Shown here: positions 48,260 to 58,959 of the stretch, one piece after another
How positions within the stretch are numbered: the stretch's first letter is position 1
Layout of the letters: every line of letters starts with the position of its first letter
Assembly: GCF_024713975.1 (NCBI RefSeq)
Contig: NC_091112.1
Location: forward strand, 14,015,001-14,079,000
Source of the DNA: Paralichthys olivaceus
Taxonomy: Eukaryota > Chordata > Actinopteri > Pleuronectiformes > Paralichthyidae
Direction: 5' to 3'
Length of the DNA stretch: 64,000 bases
Notes under the pieces: model-generated
What the model was told of the DNA's origin: nothing
The model's database searches: none
What the model saw: the letters and a program-made list of their open reading frames with translations, nothing else
Translations under genes and position numbers: made by a program

Positions 48260-50055
48260 CTTTGTGTTTTATAAGCAGCACCAACACAGTGAGGAAATGA
48301 ATCAGCAGTGACTTCAACAATGTTGGGAAACGTGGTCATGCTGGCATCAGATCCCACAGTTTCGATGAATAACTGTTAAGTATGACCTTTTGCACACATT
48401 GGGGTCTTTCCAGCAAATGACCCCCACTCCGCGTTAGCTCAGCGTGCCTAAAAAAATCTCTGCTGTCCATTTTTTAAATTCTCCAAATCTTCCAAAAACT
48501 CTGATTGATTGTATTACCTTGAATTTGGGGGGAAAGTCTGGACATTAAGATAATAATAAAGTAATAATAGTAATAAAACTGGTGAATGGAAGAACATTAT
48601 ATAAATGTCCTATTGTTGTGCATCCACACTACTTAGTGAGCTGGATAAAAGGGCTGCAGTTTCAGTGGAGGGCAGATAGTGACTCTAAAGGGAAAACGAG
48701 TGTTGGAGCATATTTGTTTTCAACCTGGAGGTTTATATTGGCTTCCGTGAACAGGAGGTGAGAGTTTACTCAGAGAGAGAGAGAACAGAGCAGGACGCTG
48801 GGCTTCTCCGGCTCCATTGGCTGTAAGGAAGATGGATGCAGAAAAGGGAGCTCCGCCGTTCCGCTGCCGGCTTTGGTTGGCAGCGAGAGGGCTGATATGG
48901 GGTCACAGTGTGCAATCTGTTCCGTGACCCCCCTGGCTTTTTTGCGAGCAAACACACATGACCGGTCACATGGATGCATTCGCGCAAGCGCACATGCATC
49001 CCTCCCTCCCACTTGGACTGAGATAACAAGGCTGCACGAGAATGCCAGCCAAGTTCTCGTGAACAGGCATTGAACTGGGCAGCTCCGGCAGTCTCTGCTT
49101 GGATTGTTCTCTCTGCCAATTTATCCTCGACACACTGAGAGGCTGCCGACAATAAACACACATTCCTCTCTGAGTACTCAGATAGTCTTCCTATTGTTAA
49201 ATCATAATACACTTAGATAAAAACTGCTGCAAAAGAAATACAATCTGATTCTTTTTTAATTTCTGCTTTTCAGCAGGTTTTAGCTAGCTCCACATAGTTC
49301 CTTTATGAGAGCCTGCCTCACCTAAATTTCCCACAAACCCTCTTTCCTGCCATAGATAACTGCTTATCGTCATGGAGACAGTTCTGTGAATTGCTGGAAA
49401 TGAGTGCCGTATTGCAGAGGGTTGCAGCCACATCTCTGGAAAGACATAGAGCTACGTTCATTCGGAGACTGGGCGTGCACCTTTGTCGAAGGTGCTGGAT
49501 TCTATCAGTTGCCCTCCACAGAAAGTGATGTTAGCAGTGTCAGCTGTGGCCAGGGGACATCGAGCAGAACCAGAACAAAGTGCTGTTCCACCTTGTATGA
49601 ACCTTTGATGGCATATAATTGATGCCTTTCTTCTCTACCACCAAGAGTTGTGGATTTGAAAACAGCCATTAAATCATAGCTATTTTTCCCTTCTCAGGAG
49701 GTTATGCTTATGATACTCTGCAAGGCTCAACCACTTCTCAACACCTTGGCCTTTCTATTATTCCCAAAGCGCCTTCCCCTGAGTGATTTATTGCTTCCGT
49801 ATGGTGACAGTATTTGGAGAGTGGAAATTGTACAGCTAGGAAAAAGAAGCAACGCACACTTGGGGGACATTTTCCCCCTCATGTAAATCTCATCCGTACA
49901 TTCAGAAAGAGAAGAGAATAAAACCATCACCACATAGAGCCCTTCTTATAGATTGCAAACATTGCAGTAGGTGATTGTTTATGGGGGGATTTATTTCCTG
50001 AATATGTGATTCTTAAATGATAAATTGACAGTGCCATCATTCATTTATGGTAGTT
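48260..50055. other. Gene-free stretch with a GC-rich candidate non-coding island
   Basis: The island at about 48760-49190 is clearly GC-richer than its flanks. It contains the palindromic-looking CATGCATCC/GGATGCATTCG segment and allows a 148-residue minus-strand frame that matches nothing I know. I read it as candidate regulatory DNA, not a gene. The rest is plain. Confidence 0.4.
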
Positions 50056-50060
50056 TACAC

Positions 50061-50066
50061 TTTATT
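50061..50066 (-). terminator. Candidate polyadenylation signal of the alpha connexin
   Basis: TTTATT on the + strand (AATAAA on the minus strand) is the first exact hexamer I see beyond the stop codon of the minus-strand connexin. It would give a 3' UTR of about 1 kb. Confidence 0.35.
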
Positions 50067-51049
50067 TTTTAAAATAATAAATATTAACACTTTTTCACAA
50101 CAGCTTAAACATTAAATACAGTTTTCACATAATTAGTCATTTCCTGTTGTTGAATTTGCACGTTTCTGACGCACGTTACCTCTCTCAGTCCATTCACTGT
50201 GCAGTCACAACTTCATTCTATCAAGCTCGCTAAAAGGTTTGCTTTTCAAACTGGAAGCTCGCCTTCCCTCCATTATTCAGCTGCTGTGATGATGTATGCC
50301 GTGGTCCTCTCGCTCCTTCTTTCTCCATAAATAAAATACCACTGAAACTAGAAATGATAACTCATGCACTACGCCAGAATTCCCATGACTTCCCACTTCA
50401 CATCCCCAACTCAAGTGTCCAAAAAAACTCTGGGTGAAAGGGGGAAAGTACATTGTATGTGTATGTGGTATGCATGCGTGCCTGCGTCCATGCAGCCATT
50501 ATCCTCTTGGGAGCTGGAGTGACGACCCAGAGACCAGAACATTCCACAGTGTGGACAGAGCCGTGGGGAGAAAAGAGGGGGGCTTCACACAGCTCCATGG
50601 GTTACAGTGCAAATCTCAGAGGAATATGCTTAAATCTGCCTCTGCTGCATTCCCTCCCATACACACTCACACGGTTTCCCTCTGACCCCCCACTGCAGTG
50701 TTTTTTTCCACTGTCGCATCAAGCACCAAAAGCCATTAAATGTAATTTGAAGGCATCTTATGACTGCAAACTTCTCATAGCTAAGTGTTCATTGTTTTCG
50801 CCTTGGGGAGTATTCTCAAGATGTTTTGAATAGCCTCGTTTATCTGGTGAATCTCTGGCTGAATGTCTACCTGCCTCTGAGGCATCGCGGTTCACAGTGC
50901 AATAGTTGTTCTTCTTCATGTCTCTCTTATTTGAGCTCTCGGCCCACACTCCTGACACCCAAGGGTCATGTGCAGGATAGCACTAATAAGAAAAACAAGA
51001 GTAAGAAACCAAACAAAGCTTTCATAGTCATAAACAACATCTGACTGCA

Positions 51050-52174
51050 TCAAACATAATGCTTCAGCTTTGAATGGACCTTATGGGCACCCCCAGTGTT
51101 TTTCACTTTGTGATGAGCTTCATTTTTATAATGGGGTCTTGGCGAATGTGACGTCCTTATTGCGCCCATGCAGTTTACATAACTAGGAAGCGAGTCACTC
51201 CCAGCTTCCCCGGGACCCCAGCTCGCCTCTATCGGCAGCTCCCTGTAGCTCTCACAGGGTTTGGAGAAGCATGAAGCCTCACCCTGCATGGGGAGGCTGA
51301 TGTGACCCCCTGCTGTGTAAGACTGCGACATCTCCGCCTGAAGTTCTGGAGTCTTTTGTCCGGCTTGTACTTGCTCAGGCTGAGGTAGGTAGTCTTGCCG
51401 CTGGGCACAGTAGCGCTTCTCCAGCTGGTGGGAGATGGTGAGCTGAAGGAGGTGGAGGAGCTCAAAGAGGTTAAGGAGCAGGGAGAGGGTAGCGATCACC
51501 TGAGTGTAGATGGTGAAGATTGTCTTCTCCGTGGGCCTAGAGACGAAGCAGTCCACGGTGTGAGGACAGGGGTACGCTATGCACACAAACTTTGCCTCTA
51601 TGATGAAGCCGTTGTAGAGGATCCACAGCCCCACGATGAAGCCAGCCTCCAGGAGGACTTTTGTGAGGATGCTGAATGTGTACGCACACAGCATTCTGCC
51701 TTTAAGTTTTGGGGCCTTAGGAGTAGCCTTTTCAGCTTTTCTGCCTTTCCTTCCATCCTCTTGTTTCTCCTTCTCCTTCTCCTCGACACTGTCTTTAATC
51801 ACATTCTTATTGCTCCCTTCTCCTCTCTTACTTCCACCACCCTCTTCCTCTTTTTTCTTGTCCTTCCCGGCCCTTATAGCCACATATCCGAAGTAGAAGA
51901 CGGTCGGCGTGGACACGAAGATGACTTGGAGGACAAAGTAGCGAAAGTGGGAAATAGGGAAGGCTTTGTCGTAGCACACGGGAGTGCAGCCAGGTTGCCG
52001 CGTGTTGCAGATGAAGTCGGCCTGCTCATCATCCCAAGCAGATTCAGCAGCAGCTCCCAGTACCAGCATCCGAAATAGGAACAGCACGGTGAGCCAGATA
52101 CGGCCGATGCCTGTCGAGTACTCTTGGCCGTCCTCTAGCAGGTTCTCCAGGAAAGACCAGTCAGCTCTGGACAT
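51050..52174 (-). CDS. cx39.4: Alpha-type connexin (GJA4/Cx37-like, connexin 39.4 type)
   Basis: A gap-junction subunit of 374 residues in one coding exon; six make a hemichannel at the cell surface. It begins MSRADWSFLENLLEDGQEYS, longer than the usual MGDW start. Membrane segments fall at about residues 25-44, 77-97, 163-188 and 218-244. Loop 1 has C56, C63 and C67 (CX6CX3C); loop 2 has C198, C203 and C209 (CX4CX5C). SRPTEKTIF leads into the fourth segment, and the C-terminus ends HYV (human Cx37 ends QYV). The N-terminal helix holds E10, E14 and E18, two overlapping ExxxE motifs like those reported for zebrafish Cx39.4, where they are linked to polyamine sensitivity and pigment striping. 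The cytoplasmic loop (about 104-158) is Lys/Glu/Gly-rich. An acceptor CCCATAG|AAG at 52184/52183 places a non-coding exon upstream. Naming it gja4 would be equally fair. Confidence 0.93.
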   Translation of the reverse strand: MSRADWSFLENLLEDGQEYSTGIGRIWLTVLFLFRMLVLGAAAESAWDDEQADFICNTRQPGCTPVCYDKAFPISHFRYFVLQVIFVSTPTVFYFGYVAIRAGKDKKKEEEGGGSKRGEGSNKNVIKDSVEEKEKEKQEDGRKGRKAEKATPKAPKLKGRMLCAYTFSILTKVLLEAGFIVGLWILYNGFIIEAKFVCIAYPCPHTVDCFVSRPTEKTIFTIYTQVIATLSLLLNLFELLHLLQLTISHQLEKRYCAQRQDYLPQPEQVQAGQKTPELQAEMSQSYTAGGHISLPMQGEASCFSKPCESYRELPIEASWGPGEAGSDSLPSYVNCMGAIRTSHSPRPHYKNEAHHKVKNTGGAHKVHSKLKHYV

Positions 52175-52183
52175 CCTCTGCTT

Positions 52184-54696
52184 CTATGGGACAGTTCAGA
52201 GAGAATTAGAAAACAGTTTATCTAACTTTTGATGATAATAATAATGCTGACAAAAAAATGTTTGTACAATATAACTAAGGATGTAAAATATCATGTTTTA
52301 TGGATTTATACCATGGGTGTTTTTTCAGCTACAGTTCTTGTATATGTCTTCGTGCATGTGTGAAATTCCTTATCTCAAAATTCTCGTCTGCTCTTGGATG
52401 TTTTCTTCTGTGCTTGGATGTTTTTGTGCCATAAATTTCCCCAACCAATAGGAGAATAGCTGAAGCTCCAGCACTGGAAATCTAAGCAACCAAATATCTG
52501 ATTGCAAGTGTACAGTTTGAGCACAAGCCGAGCAAAAACTTGAGTACAAGTGCATTACAAGATCTGAATGACTCAAACTAAAAAAAACACACTTTTAAAT
52601 AAAGATAAGAAAAAATGGCCTGAGGCTCAAATAGGAAAAACAGTTTCATCGATAGCTCATCAAAACATTCTTACAATATTGTGGGTTGTTTTCGTGACCA
52701 AGTGTCAGGTCTGTCCTGATGGAACCAAACTGTTACCAAACAAAAGTCTGACTATCCAGTCAGACTCTCTTCTGCTTGTTCAAATTGGGAGCTGCTGTGT
52801 CAGGTGATTGGACTCAGATTCCCAACCCTTCCATTCACATCACTGAACACACTGGCTTGGATGCACTGCTTAACCTAACCTGTATATTTCGTTTCCTCTA
52901 CAAATTTGCTAACGCACAAGTTTCTCATTATTTCTATAAGCAGCAAATGAGCTTCTCCAACCCATTCAACATAAAGGCGTCTTTTATACTTTGATACTAC
53001 ACATGCATCTGACTTTTACTGCAGGCTCCTATTAGTTCTTCCATGAGCTCACTGCGCTGTTGATGTTCGGGTGGGCTCCAACTCCGCATCATCAAGATGG
53101 GAAAAAACAAAACCCCTACACATTAAAAAGAACTAAAACAAAACCACATGCCACTAAAGTTGTTCAACATGAATGGAAACACTGTACAATTTCCCTGTTC
53201 ACACTCAAACCGGATTAAGTGAGTCCAAGAGAGGCCCCTGTAAACTTTTACATCTTATACATTCTATTTTTAAACGTGGGTTTATGAGTGACTTCAAGCA
53301 GCTTCAAATGATAAACTCTTTTAATGACATATTGAGGCCGCTGTTGTTGGAAACTTTTAGTGACAAACGGCCACCCTCAGTGGCTTGTCGGGAAGCTTGA
53401 TGTGGACGCGCACGCACACAAATGCATCTGAACAAACATCCTGTCTGGGGGAGTCAAGGCACTACTGTGACATTTGTCTGTTTGTTTAGACTATTTATGT
53501 TTTTCTGTTATTTCTTCCCCTGTGAGAAAAAAAAAACTTCCCTCCCTGATAAAGAAAACTTTTCTGACAGGATGAGACGGGACAATGGACTGACAGGGAT
53601 CATACAATCTAAACCACACTGATCCACTTCTCCTCCAGTCTTGAGGATTATTCTTAACACCTCAAAATACACCAAAGAATACCAGTTCACATGAAAAATA
53701 GTTTAAAATGAAACCATTAAGTGCTAAGTATAATGTATAAACACTTTTAAACACAATGAAATCCTATCACCAAGCAAAGACTATTGTCACAGACACTAAA
53801 TCACAGTAGGCTTTTTATTATTACTTTTAAATAAATCTCATTAGGTTTTTTATTGACCGTTACTATATGGCTTGAGATTTTTTTTAAAGGATTGAAAAAC
53901 TTATATAGGCTATAAAATAAGTTTTATAAGACACTGCAGTTTGTTAAAGAAAGTCCAGTAATGACCATTGACCATCATAACAATCACTAATTGTTTGCTT
54001 TGCTGTTGTTGTAGCAACAGTTCGCTGATGTTTTTCTAGGGAAGTAGTATTATACAGTAAATGCCAATAATAGACATAACGACACAATGTTTATTTAGAC
54101 ACTAATAAAAAGTACTGAAAGACTTATTTGTGCTAATGTAACAGACGTTTTTTAAGTTTTAAAAGACACAGTAATTCACTGTCATATCGCAGAAGGTGAT
54201 CATTAAACTTAAAACTTTTATAATTCTTGTAAAACGTCTGTTATATTAGCTCTTTCAACACCTTTATCTATTATCACGTTTAATTGTCATTTGATTGGCT
54301 ATAGGTTTTTAAAAAAATTCATATATAATTAGTTATATGATATTATTTGAAGCATTTTAAATAATATAACTTATAGTATAACATAACTTATTGTACATAC
54401 ATGTCAATGATATACATCATAAGATTGTGTTTATTTGAAAAGTAATCAACTAAAGTAATTGACAAACAAATTCAATACAACAGAAGTTTTACTGGAACTT
54501 TAAAAGTAAAATGACAAACTATGAATGAAAAGTCTGAACTTATGTAAAGACACCTGATGAAATGTTTTTCAGACACTTTGGGGGATTGAAACTACAACAA
54601 ACACACTGCATGTCACTCAGAGAAATTACACCAATAAAATAAATACTCCTAGTCACGTAAATCAACTGTTTTCTCATGACTCTAGAGACTCCTCAC
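52184..54696 (-). other. 5'-UTR intron of the alpha connexin
   Basis: Bounded on the minus strand by a GAAAG|GTGAGG donor at 54697/54696 and a TCTGAACTGTCCCATAG acceptor ending at 52184. About 2.5 kb, mostly AT-rich, with no coding exon recognised. Frames at 52568-53690 have no motifs. Confidence 0.55.
54132..54250. repeat. Inverted repeat, possible MITE
   Basis: GCTAATGTAACAGACGTTTT at the left end is matched by the reverse complement of AAAACGTCTGTTATATTAGC at the right end (19 of 20 positions). The arms are extended inward by AAGTTTTAA/TTAAAACTT. The interval is 119 bp and AT-rich. It lies in the alpha-connexin 5' intron. Confidence 0.65.
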
Positions 54697-54810
54697 CTTT
54701 CTCTCTCGTGAAGCCTTGTTCTTCTCCTCACTGCTTCACCAGGCTCTTTACGCGCTGCGGTGGTCCACACTGCTCGGCTAGTATCGGTCTTCTTTTTAAA
54801 ACGGAATCGA
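54697..54810 (-). promoter_or_regulatory. cx39.4: Predicted non-coding exon 1 and promoter of the alpha connexin
   Basis: On the minus strand a TTTTAAAAAG box (about 54793-54804) stands ahead of a GC-richer stretch that ends in the donor GAGAGAAAG|GTGAGG, with the exon boundary at 54697. That donor matches the acceptor nine bases upstream of the cx39.4 ATG. A non-coding first exon is the usual connexin layout. The transcription start is not fixed by sequence. Confidence 0.45.
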
Positions 54811-54819
54811 TGTAATCGG

Positions 54820-55505
54820 AAAAAAGAGAGAGAAGAAGGAGGGCGAACTTTCCCATGCCTGCTCCTCAGGCCCTGCCTCCCTCAGGAAGCTGGTGCAGGA
54901 AATGGGATGGATACAGTCAGAAGTGCTGGTGCTGGGTTCAGTGCGCTCGGACGCACGGGATCAACTTTGGTTTAAAAAAAAAAGACAAAAACAAGTGATT
55001 AGCATTCATTACATGAGAACATCGCCTGACTTGTGTTATTTAAAGGTTAGAGGCTTGGAAGGAAATCGAGTGGAGTGCAGCGGAAAAAGAGGAAGGGCTC
55101 TCAAATGTCATGTTTTTATGACATTTAATATATTCAGTATTTCAGTGAGGTATCATTATAGTTTGCTGAATAAAAAAAACAAACCTTGCCTTCACCCTCT
55201 CTTTTATTTTCAATAACAGATCAGGATCAGATGATTATTACAGAACTGGCATTCACACTCAACATGCAATTTTCCATTATGCCACACTATGGCGCCAGTC
55301 ACCTTATTTCCACTGAGCACGGATCAATGGAGGCAGCAGCTATGATTGAAATGTGAATCTCATTGGATTTGTTTCATGAATCGATTTATAGATCTCCAGA
55401 TGTTTATGCCAGCAGCTTGTTGCTGTGGTAACGCCTCATCTAATAATCATAATACCTGCATCCATCTATTCAGATCTGCTGCCTTCTTATATTACTGATC
55501 GCTGC
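54820..55505. other. Upstream flank of the alpha connexin
   Basis: No gene is recognised. An A-rich run lies at about 54972. The 107-residue frame 54893-55216 is composition-driven. Confidence 0.4.
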
Positions 55506-55510
55506 AAAAT

Positions 55511-55935
55511 GTCTTCAACCTTTATTTAAACAGGTAAATCCCATTGAGATGAAGATCTCATTTTCAAGGGAGACCTGCATATATTACTGCTTCAAAAGCA
55601 GATTGAACAAACAAATTTGAATGATCATATATAACCTTACAACACAAGAGAATAAGAATAAAAGACTAGTAATACATATCAAAACATAAATAAATACCTG
55701 AACAAAATGGAATACTATTACAATTAGATTTTAACGAGTTCAAAACAATGACGGTTAAAATCTTCTGCGGTTTTTACTAGAATCTTGAAATGACCCATTG
55801 GGACCAGGATATCAAACTATATTGCAGCTCATTCCAAGTGTGAGGTGCAAAGAATCCAAAAGCAATATTTCCCAAGTCAGTGTTAATTCTAGGAACTTAC
55901 AGCAGTAGCCACTAACTGTAACTTTATACTGTGGA
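55511..55935 (+). repeat. Dispersed fish repeat
   Basis: The opening TTTATTTAAACAGGTAAATC, then CCCATTGAGATGAAGATCTC and TTTTCAAGGGAGACCTGC, is a repeat phrase familiar from many fish genomes. The later CAGCTCATTCCAAGTGTGAG and GCAAAGAATCCAAAAGC phrases appear to belong to the same element. Confidence 0.65.
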
Positions 55936-55939
55936 GGAA

Positions 55940-56495
55940 TTACATCTTCTACAATCTTTATATCAAATTAAGTGCATGTAAAAATCCAGATGTGGGCTAC
56001 ATTCACTTTAAGTACACTTCTACGTGCTCTGCTGCTTTAGGAGGGAATTGTATTTTTTACAGCTGTAGTTAACAGTACAAATAATTCATTTCCTTTCATA
56101 TTATGATTGAAGATACACAGCAGATGATCAGTGTATAAAATATTCTGTAATCTACCCACACATATATAACAAAAAAAGTCTGTGTGTAGAGGTTAATAAA
56201 ACAAATAATGAATACCAATTCAGTAATATAACACTGACAGGGGCCATTAGGCATTATGAGAACTTTTATTAATTAGAGTCTATAGTTTGGCTGTAGTGTT
56301 TTTATAAAGGGAATTGATATTTTTACCTAAATAAATAATACATTTCCTCCCCCTGTGAAGATATAAGGGCTTTATGTCGTATATGTGTGTTAACTGTGTT
56401 TGTGTTTGTGTGTATGTTTAGTGTATGCTGTTTGTCTTTATATTGTGGTGCATAGTTTAGCTTCTGAATTCAAACCCGAGGGCCAGCCCAAGTCT
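55940..56495. other. Gene-free AT-rich stretch
   Basis: No gene is visible. The part near 55990-56100 resembles the AAGTACA-type short repeat seen at 32040. Confidence 0.35.
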
Positions 56496-56509
56496 TTCTA
56501 TGCAGAGTT

Positions 56510-56630
56510 GGCATGGTAAATGGCTGATGCTTTTAGCCAAAGCGACTTACAATAAGTGCATTCAACCATGAGGGTACAAACCTAGAACAGCAAGAATCAT
56601 GTAAGTATGATTAGTTTAAAAAAAGCACAA
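56510..56630 (+). repeat. Dispersed fish repeat fragment
   Basis: GGCTGATGCTTTTAGCCAAA followed by GCGACTTACAATAAGTGCATTC is a familiar phrase of a common fish short repeat. Confidence 0.6.
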
Positions 56631-56789
56631 CAAGTGCTACATGTAAATGCAATGCACTGTATATGCAGGCATATATATGCCCTACATATCGAGACTGGTG
56701 GCCCCATCCCTTGTCCAATGTCTGCTGGGACTGGCTCCAGACCCCCATGACCCTTAAAGGATAAGTGGTATTGATAATGTATGGTTGGA

Positions 56790-56790
<1 letters not shown>

Positions 56791-56818
<28 letters not shown>
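56791..56818. repeat. GT microsatellite
   Basis: An uninterrupted GT run of 28 bp. Confidence 0.95.
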
Positions 56819-56820
<2 letters not shown>

Positions 56821-56829
56821 GGAGATTGA

Positions 56830-58450
56830 AATGCCTTTTTTTAGTGCCTTTAAATAAAATGGCTTGATTTTTGTTAAATTATGCAAACTGTGTAGCATGA
56901 TCTCACCTTGTTTTTGTGTTTATTGGAAAGGTCTGCAGTCTTTTAGTCAAGGACCAGAGCCAGCCAGCCAGCCAGCCGGCTATGCGCAGGTTTGTTTTGT
57001 TTGCAGATGTGTTTCTCACAAACCCAAACAAGCCCAGAAATGTTGCTATAATTCAGATTTTCTGTGCTTACTCATTGGGAGTCTTTGGAAGATAATGCAA
57101 AACCTTGAGGCATAATTTGGCAATATATCTGATAATACAATGCATCTCTTCCAAACAAGCCTCTCTTCTTTTGAATATGCAAACCGACTATGTGCTGTTA
57201 GTAAAAGCCTAGATTCCATATCTTAAATCAAATCTGGCACAAGCTGGGGCTGCACAATGCTGTGACCATTAAACCCAATGACTTCCTCGTGTCACAGAGA
57301 AATTGAAACTGTGATTGATTGTAAACAAGCAGTTTATTCGAATGCGTTTACTGCATGATAACACAAACTCAAACAGCAAGTCATAATGCTGTTCAGTACC
57401 GTATCACATGCCATAACATAGTCCGTACCAATCCAGCTGCTCCTGGCCCCACCAGTTATCACCTACTGACACCGTCATCAGTCAAATTTAAGTGTTTGCT
57501 GAGAAGTCATCTCCACACAGTCGTTCCCAATCAGCTCAGTACCATTATAAGTGTCAATATGTAGATTATAAGAAGAGTAAGGAGTCCGGGTCTATCTCCC
57601 CGGCTGCAGCAGAGAGCGGAGTTTTATATAAAGCCTGGAAAATTGACAGTGAATCATTCTGACAGATCAGCTTCTTGCTCTTTTCTTTGGTCATTACGTT
57701 GGTAGATGAATGGCGAGGAGGGAAGTGAGGGCAGCCGACAGAGAGTAATGGAACTGTTTCCATTCACGAGATGTGTTACGCCTTCCTGTGATCAGTGTGT
57801 TCCCCCAGTTATCAATGAAACTAATTGCCAGCCTCCACTTCAATCAGCTCCTCACCGCAGGACACATTTTAACATGCGCCGTTGTATTTTATAACAGAAT
57901 CAGCCCTGTGTATACATCAGTGAACTCAATGATGCATATTTGAAAGAGGAGCTGGAAAACTAATTCAAAGATGAGCTGGAAAAAACAAATTAGAAGTTTG
58001 GGAAGGAAAGAACTTTGGTAGTTTTTCTTTTGGTAAAAGCTACAAGAAAGGTCGTACAGTCAAGACTGGAGTGTTGTCATGGGTGAAAATTAAACCTAAG
58101 TTAAAAAAACAAGATGAACTGTTTATCCGTTTACCAGAGAGCTTAGGTACCTGCAGAAAAAAAGAAAATAGTGACAGCCAACAAATTATGTTCATGTTTG
58201 TGATTACGTCTTACATGAATAAGTAATGGAGGGAGTGTTATATCAACCGTAGCCTGCTTTGCAGATGATTAACAGTAACCATCGTCTTTGGAAAACAGGC
58301 TGGAAGACTCTCTACCCAATCTCTCTATACCCTCTGACAAGATGCTTCTATGGAGGTGAAAATACATTTTTTAGAAAATACTGTGTCAAACCCAGAGAGT
58401 GGCTGGTAAGTTCATTCATCACATGTATGCAGATTCAAAAGTCGCATTAA
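56830..58450. other. Gene-free stretch with candidate non-coding elements
   Basis: No coding exon is recognised. A short CAGC tandem (CAGCCAGCCAGCCAGCC) lies near 56962. The blocks at about 57240-57350 and 57690-57900 have balanced composition without frames and look like candidate conserved elements. Confidence 0.4.
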
Positions 58451-58460
58451 TCAGATGGAA

Positions 58461-58565
58461 ACACAAACATTCATGGTCCCCAGAGTATGAATCCATGCTG
58501 ACTTTGGTCATCCCCCAGGTTGACATTAGTGGTCTTCAGTGAAGCAGATATTGTTGGACAACAAC
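58461..58565 (+). repeat. Dispersed fish repeat (family D) fragment
   Basis: ACATTCATGGTCCCCAGAGT and ATGAATCCATGCTGACTTTG, followed by GGTTGACATTAGTGGTCTTC. It is the same family as 59590-59700 and 19705-19765. Confidence 0.65.
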
Positions 58566-58572
58566 ATCTACC

Positions 58573-58958
58573 TTAAGGCTGATTCATGCTTCTGCATTGA
58601 AGCTACGCCATAGGCGCGCACGTAGCCTACATACAGGGCAGAGCATTCATAGTTGTGCCTAGGTGTGAGTGAGACGCGTTGCAATTACACCACCGAAACA
58701 CTAGCGGCAGTAGAGTTTCTGTGCTGGTGTTCAGTGTTTGTGGTCTGTTTATTTACAAATTCTCTGAAATCCCTTTTCACTCTGGAAAAGTGGTGAGTGT
58801 TACATAGCGGATCGTGTGATCGCGAAGATGTTAAAGAGCAACTTTTTCTTAAAGAAGTGCAACGAAGAAAAGTAAAACGTACGGCTCTGCGTAGGATACA
58901 TGTCGACGTGTAGACTACAGCATACAGCTTTGACACAGAAGCATGAATTAAACTTTAA
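58573..58958. mobile_element. Terminal-inverted-repeat DNA element (MITE), about 386 bp
   Basis: The left end reads TTAAGGCTGATTCATGCTTC and then TGCATTGAAGCT. The right end, as reverse complement, reads TTAAAGTTTAATTCATGCTT and then CTGTGTCAAAGCT. That is an imperfect inverted repeat of about 33 bp. The inside is CG-richer than the flanks (GGCGCGCACGTAGCC near 58614). The 83-residue minus-strand frame has no transposase motif, so the element is non-autonomous. A PIF/Harbinger-like origin is likely from the terminal wording but not proven. Confidence 0.7.
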
Positions 58959-58959
58959 G

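Noticed and set aside
48760..49212. 148-residue minus-strand frame as a possible gene
   Set aside because: Several overlapping frames exist in this GC-rich island, none with recognisable motifs or splice support.
51395..52078. 227-residue plus-strand frame
   Set aside because: It is the antisense shadow of the alpha-connexin coding exon.
58685..58936. 83-residue Cys/Arg/Ser-rich frame as a possible transposase piece
   Set aside because: It is wholly inside the MITE, with no catalytic residues or DNA-binding motif.
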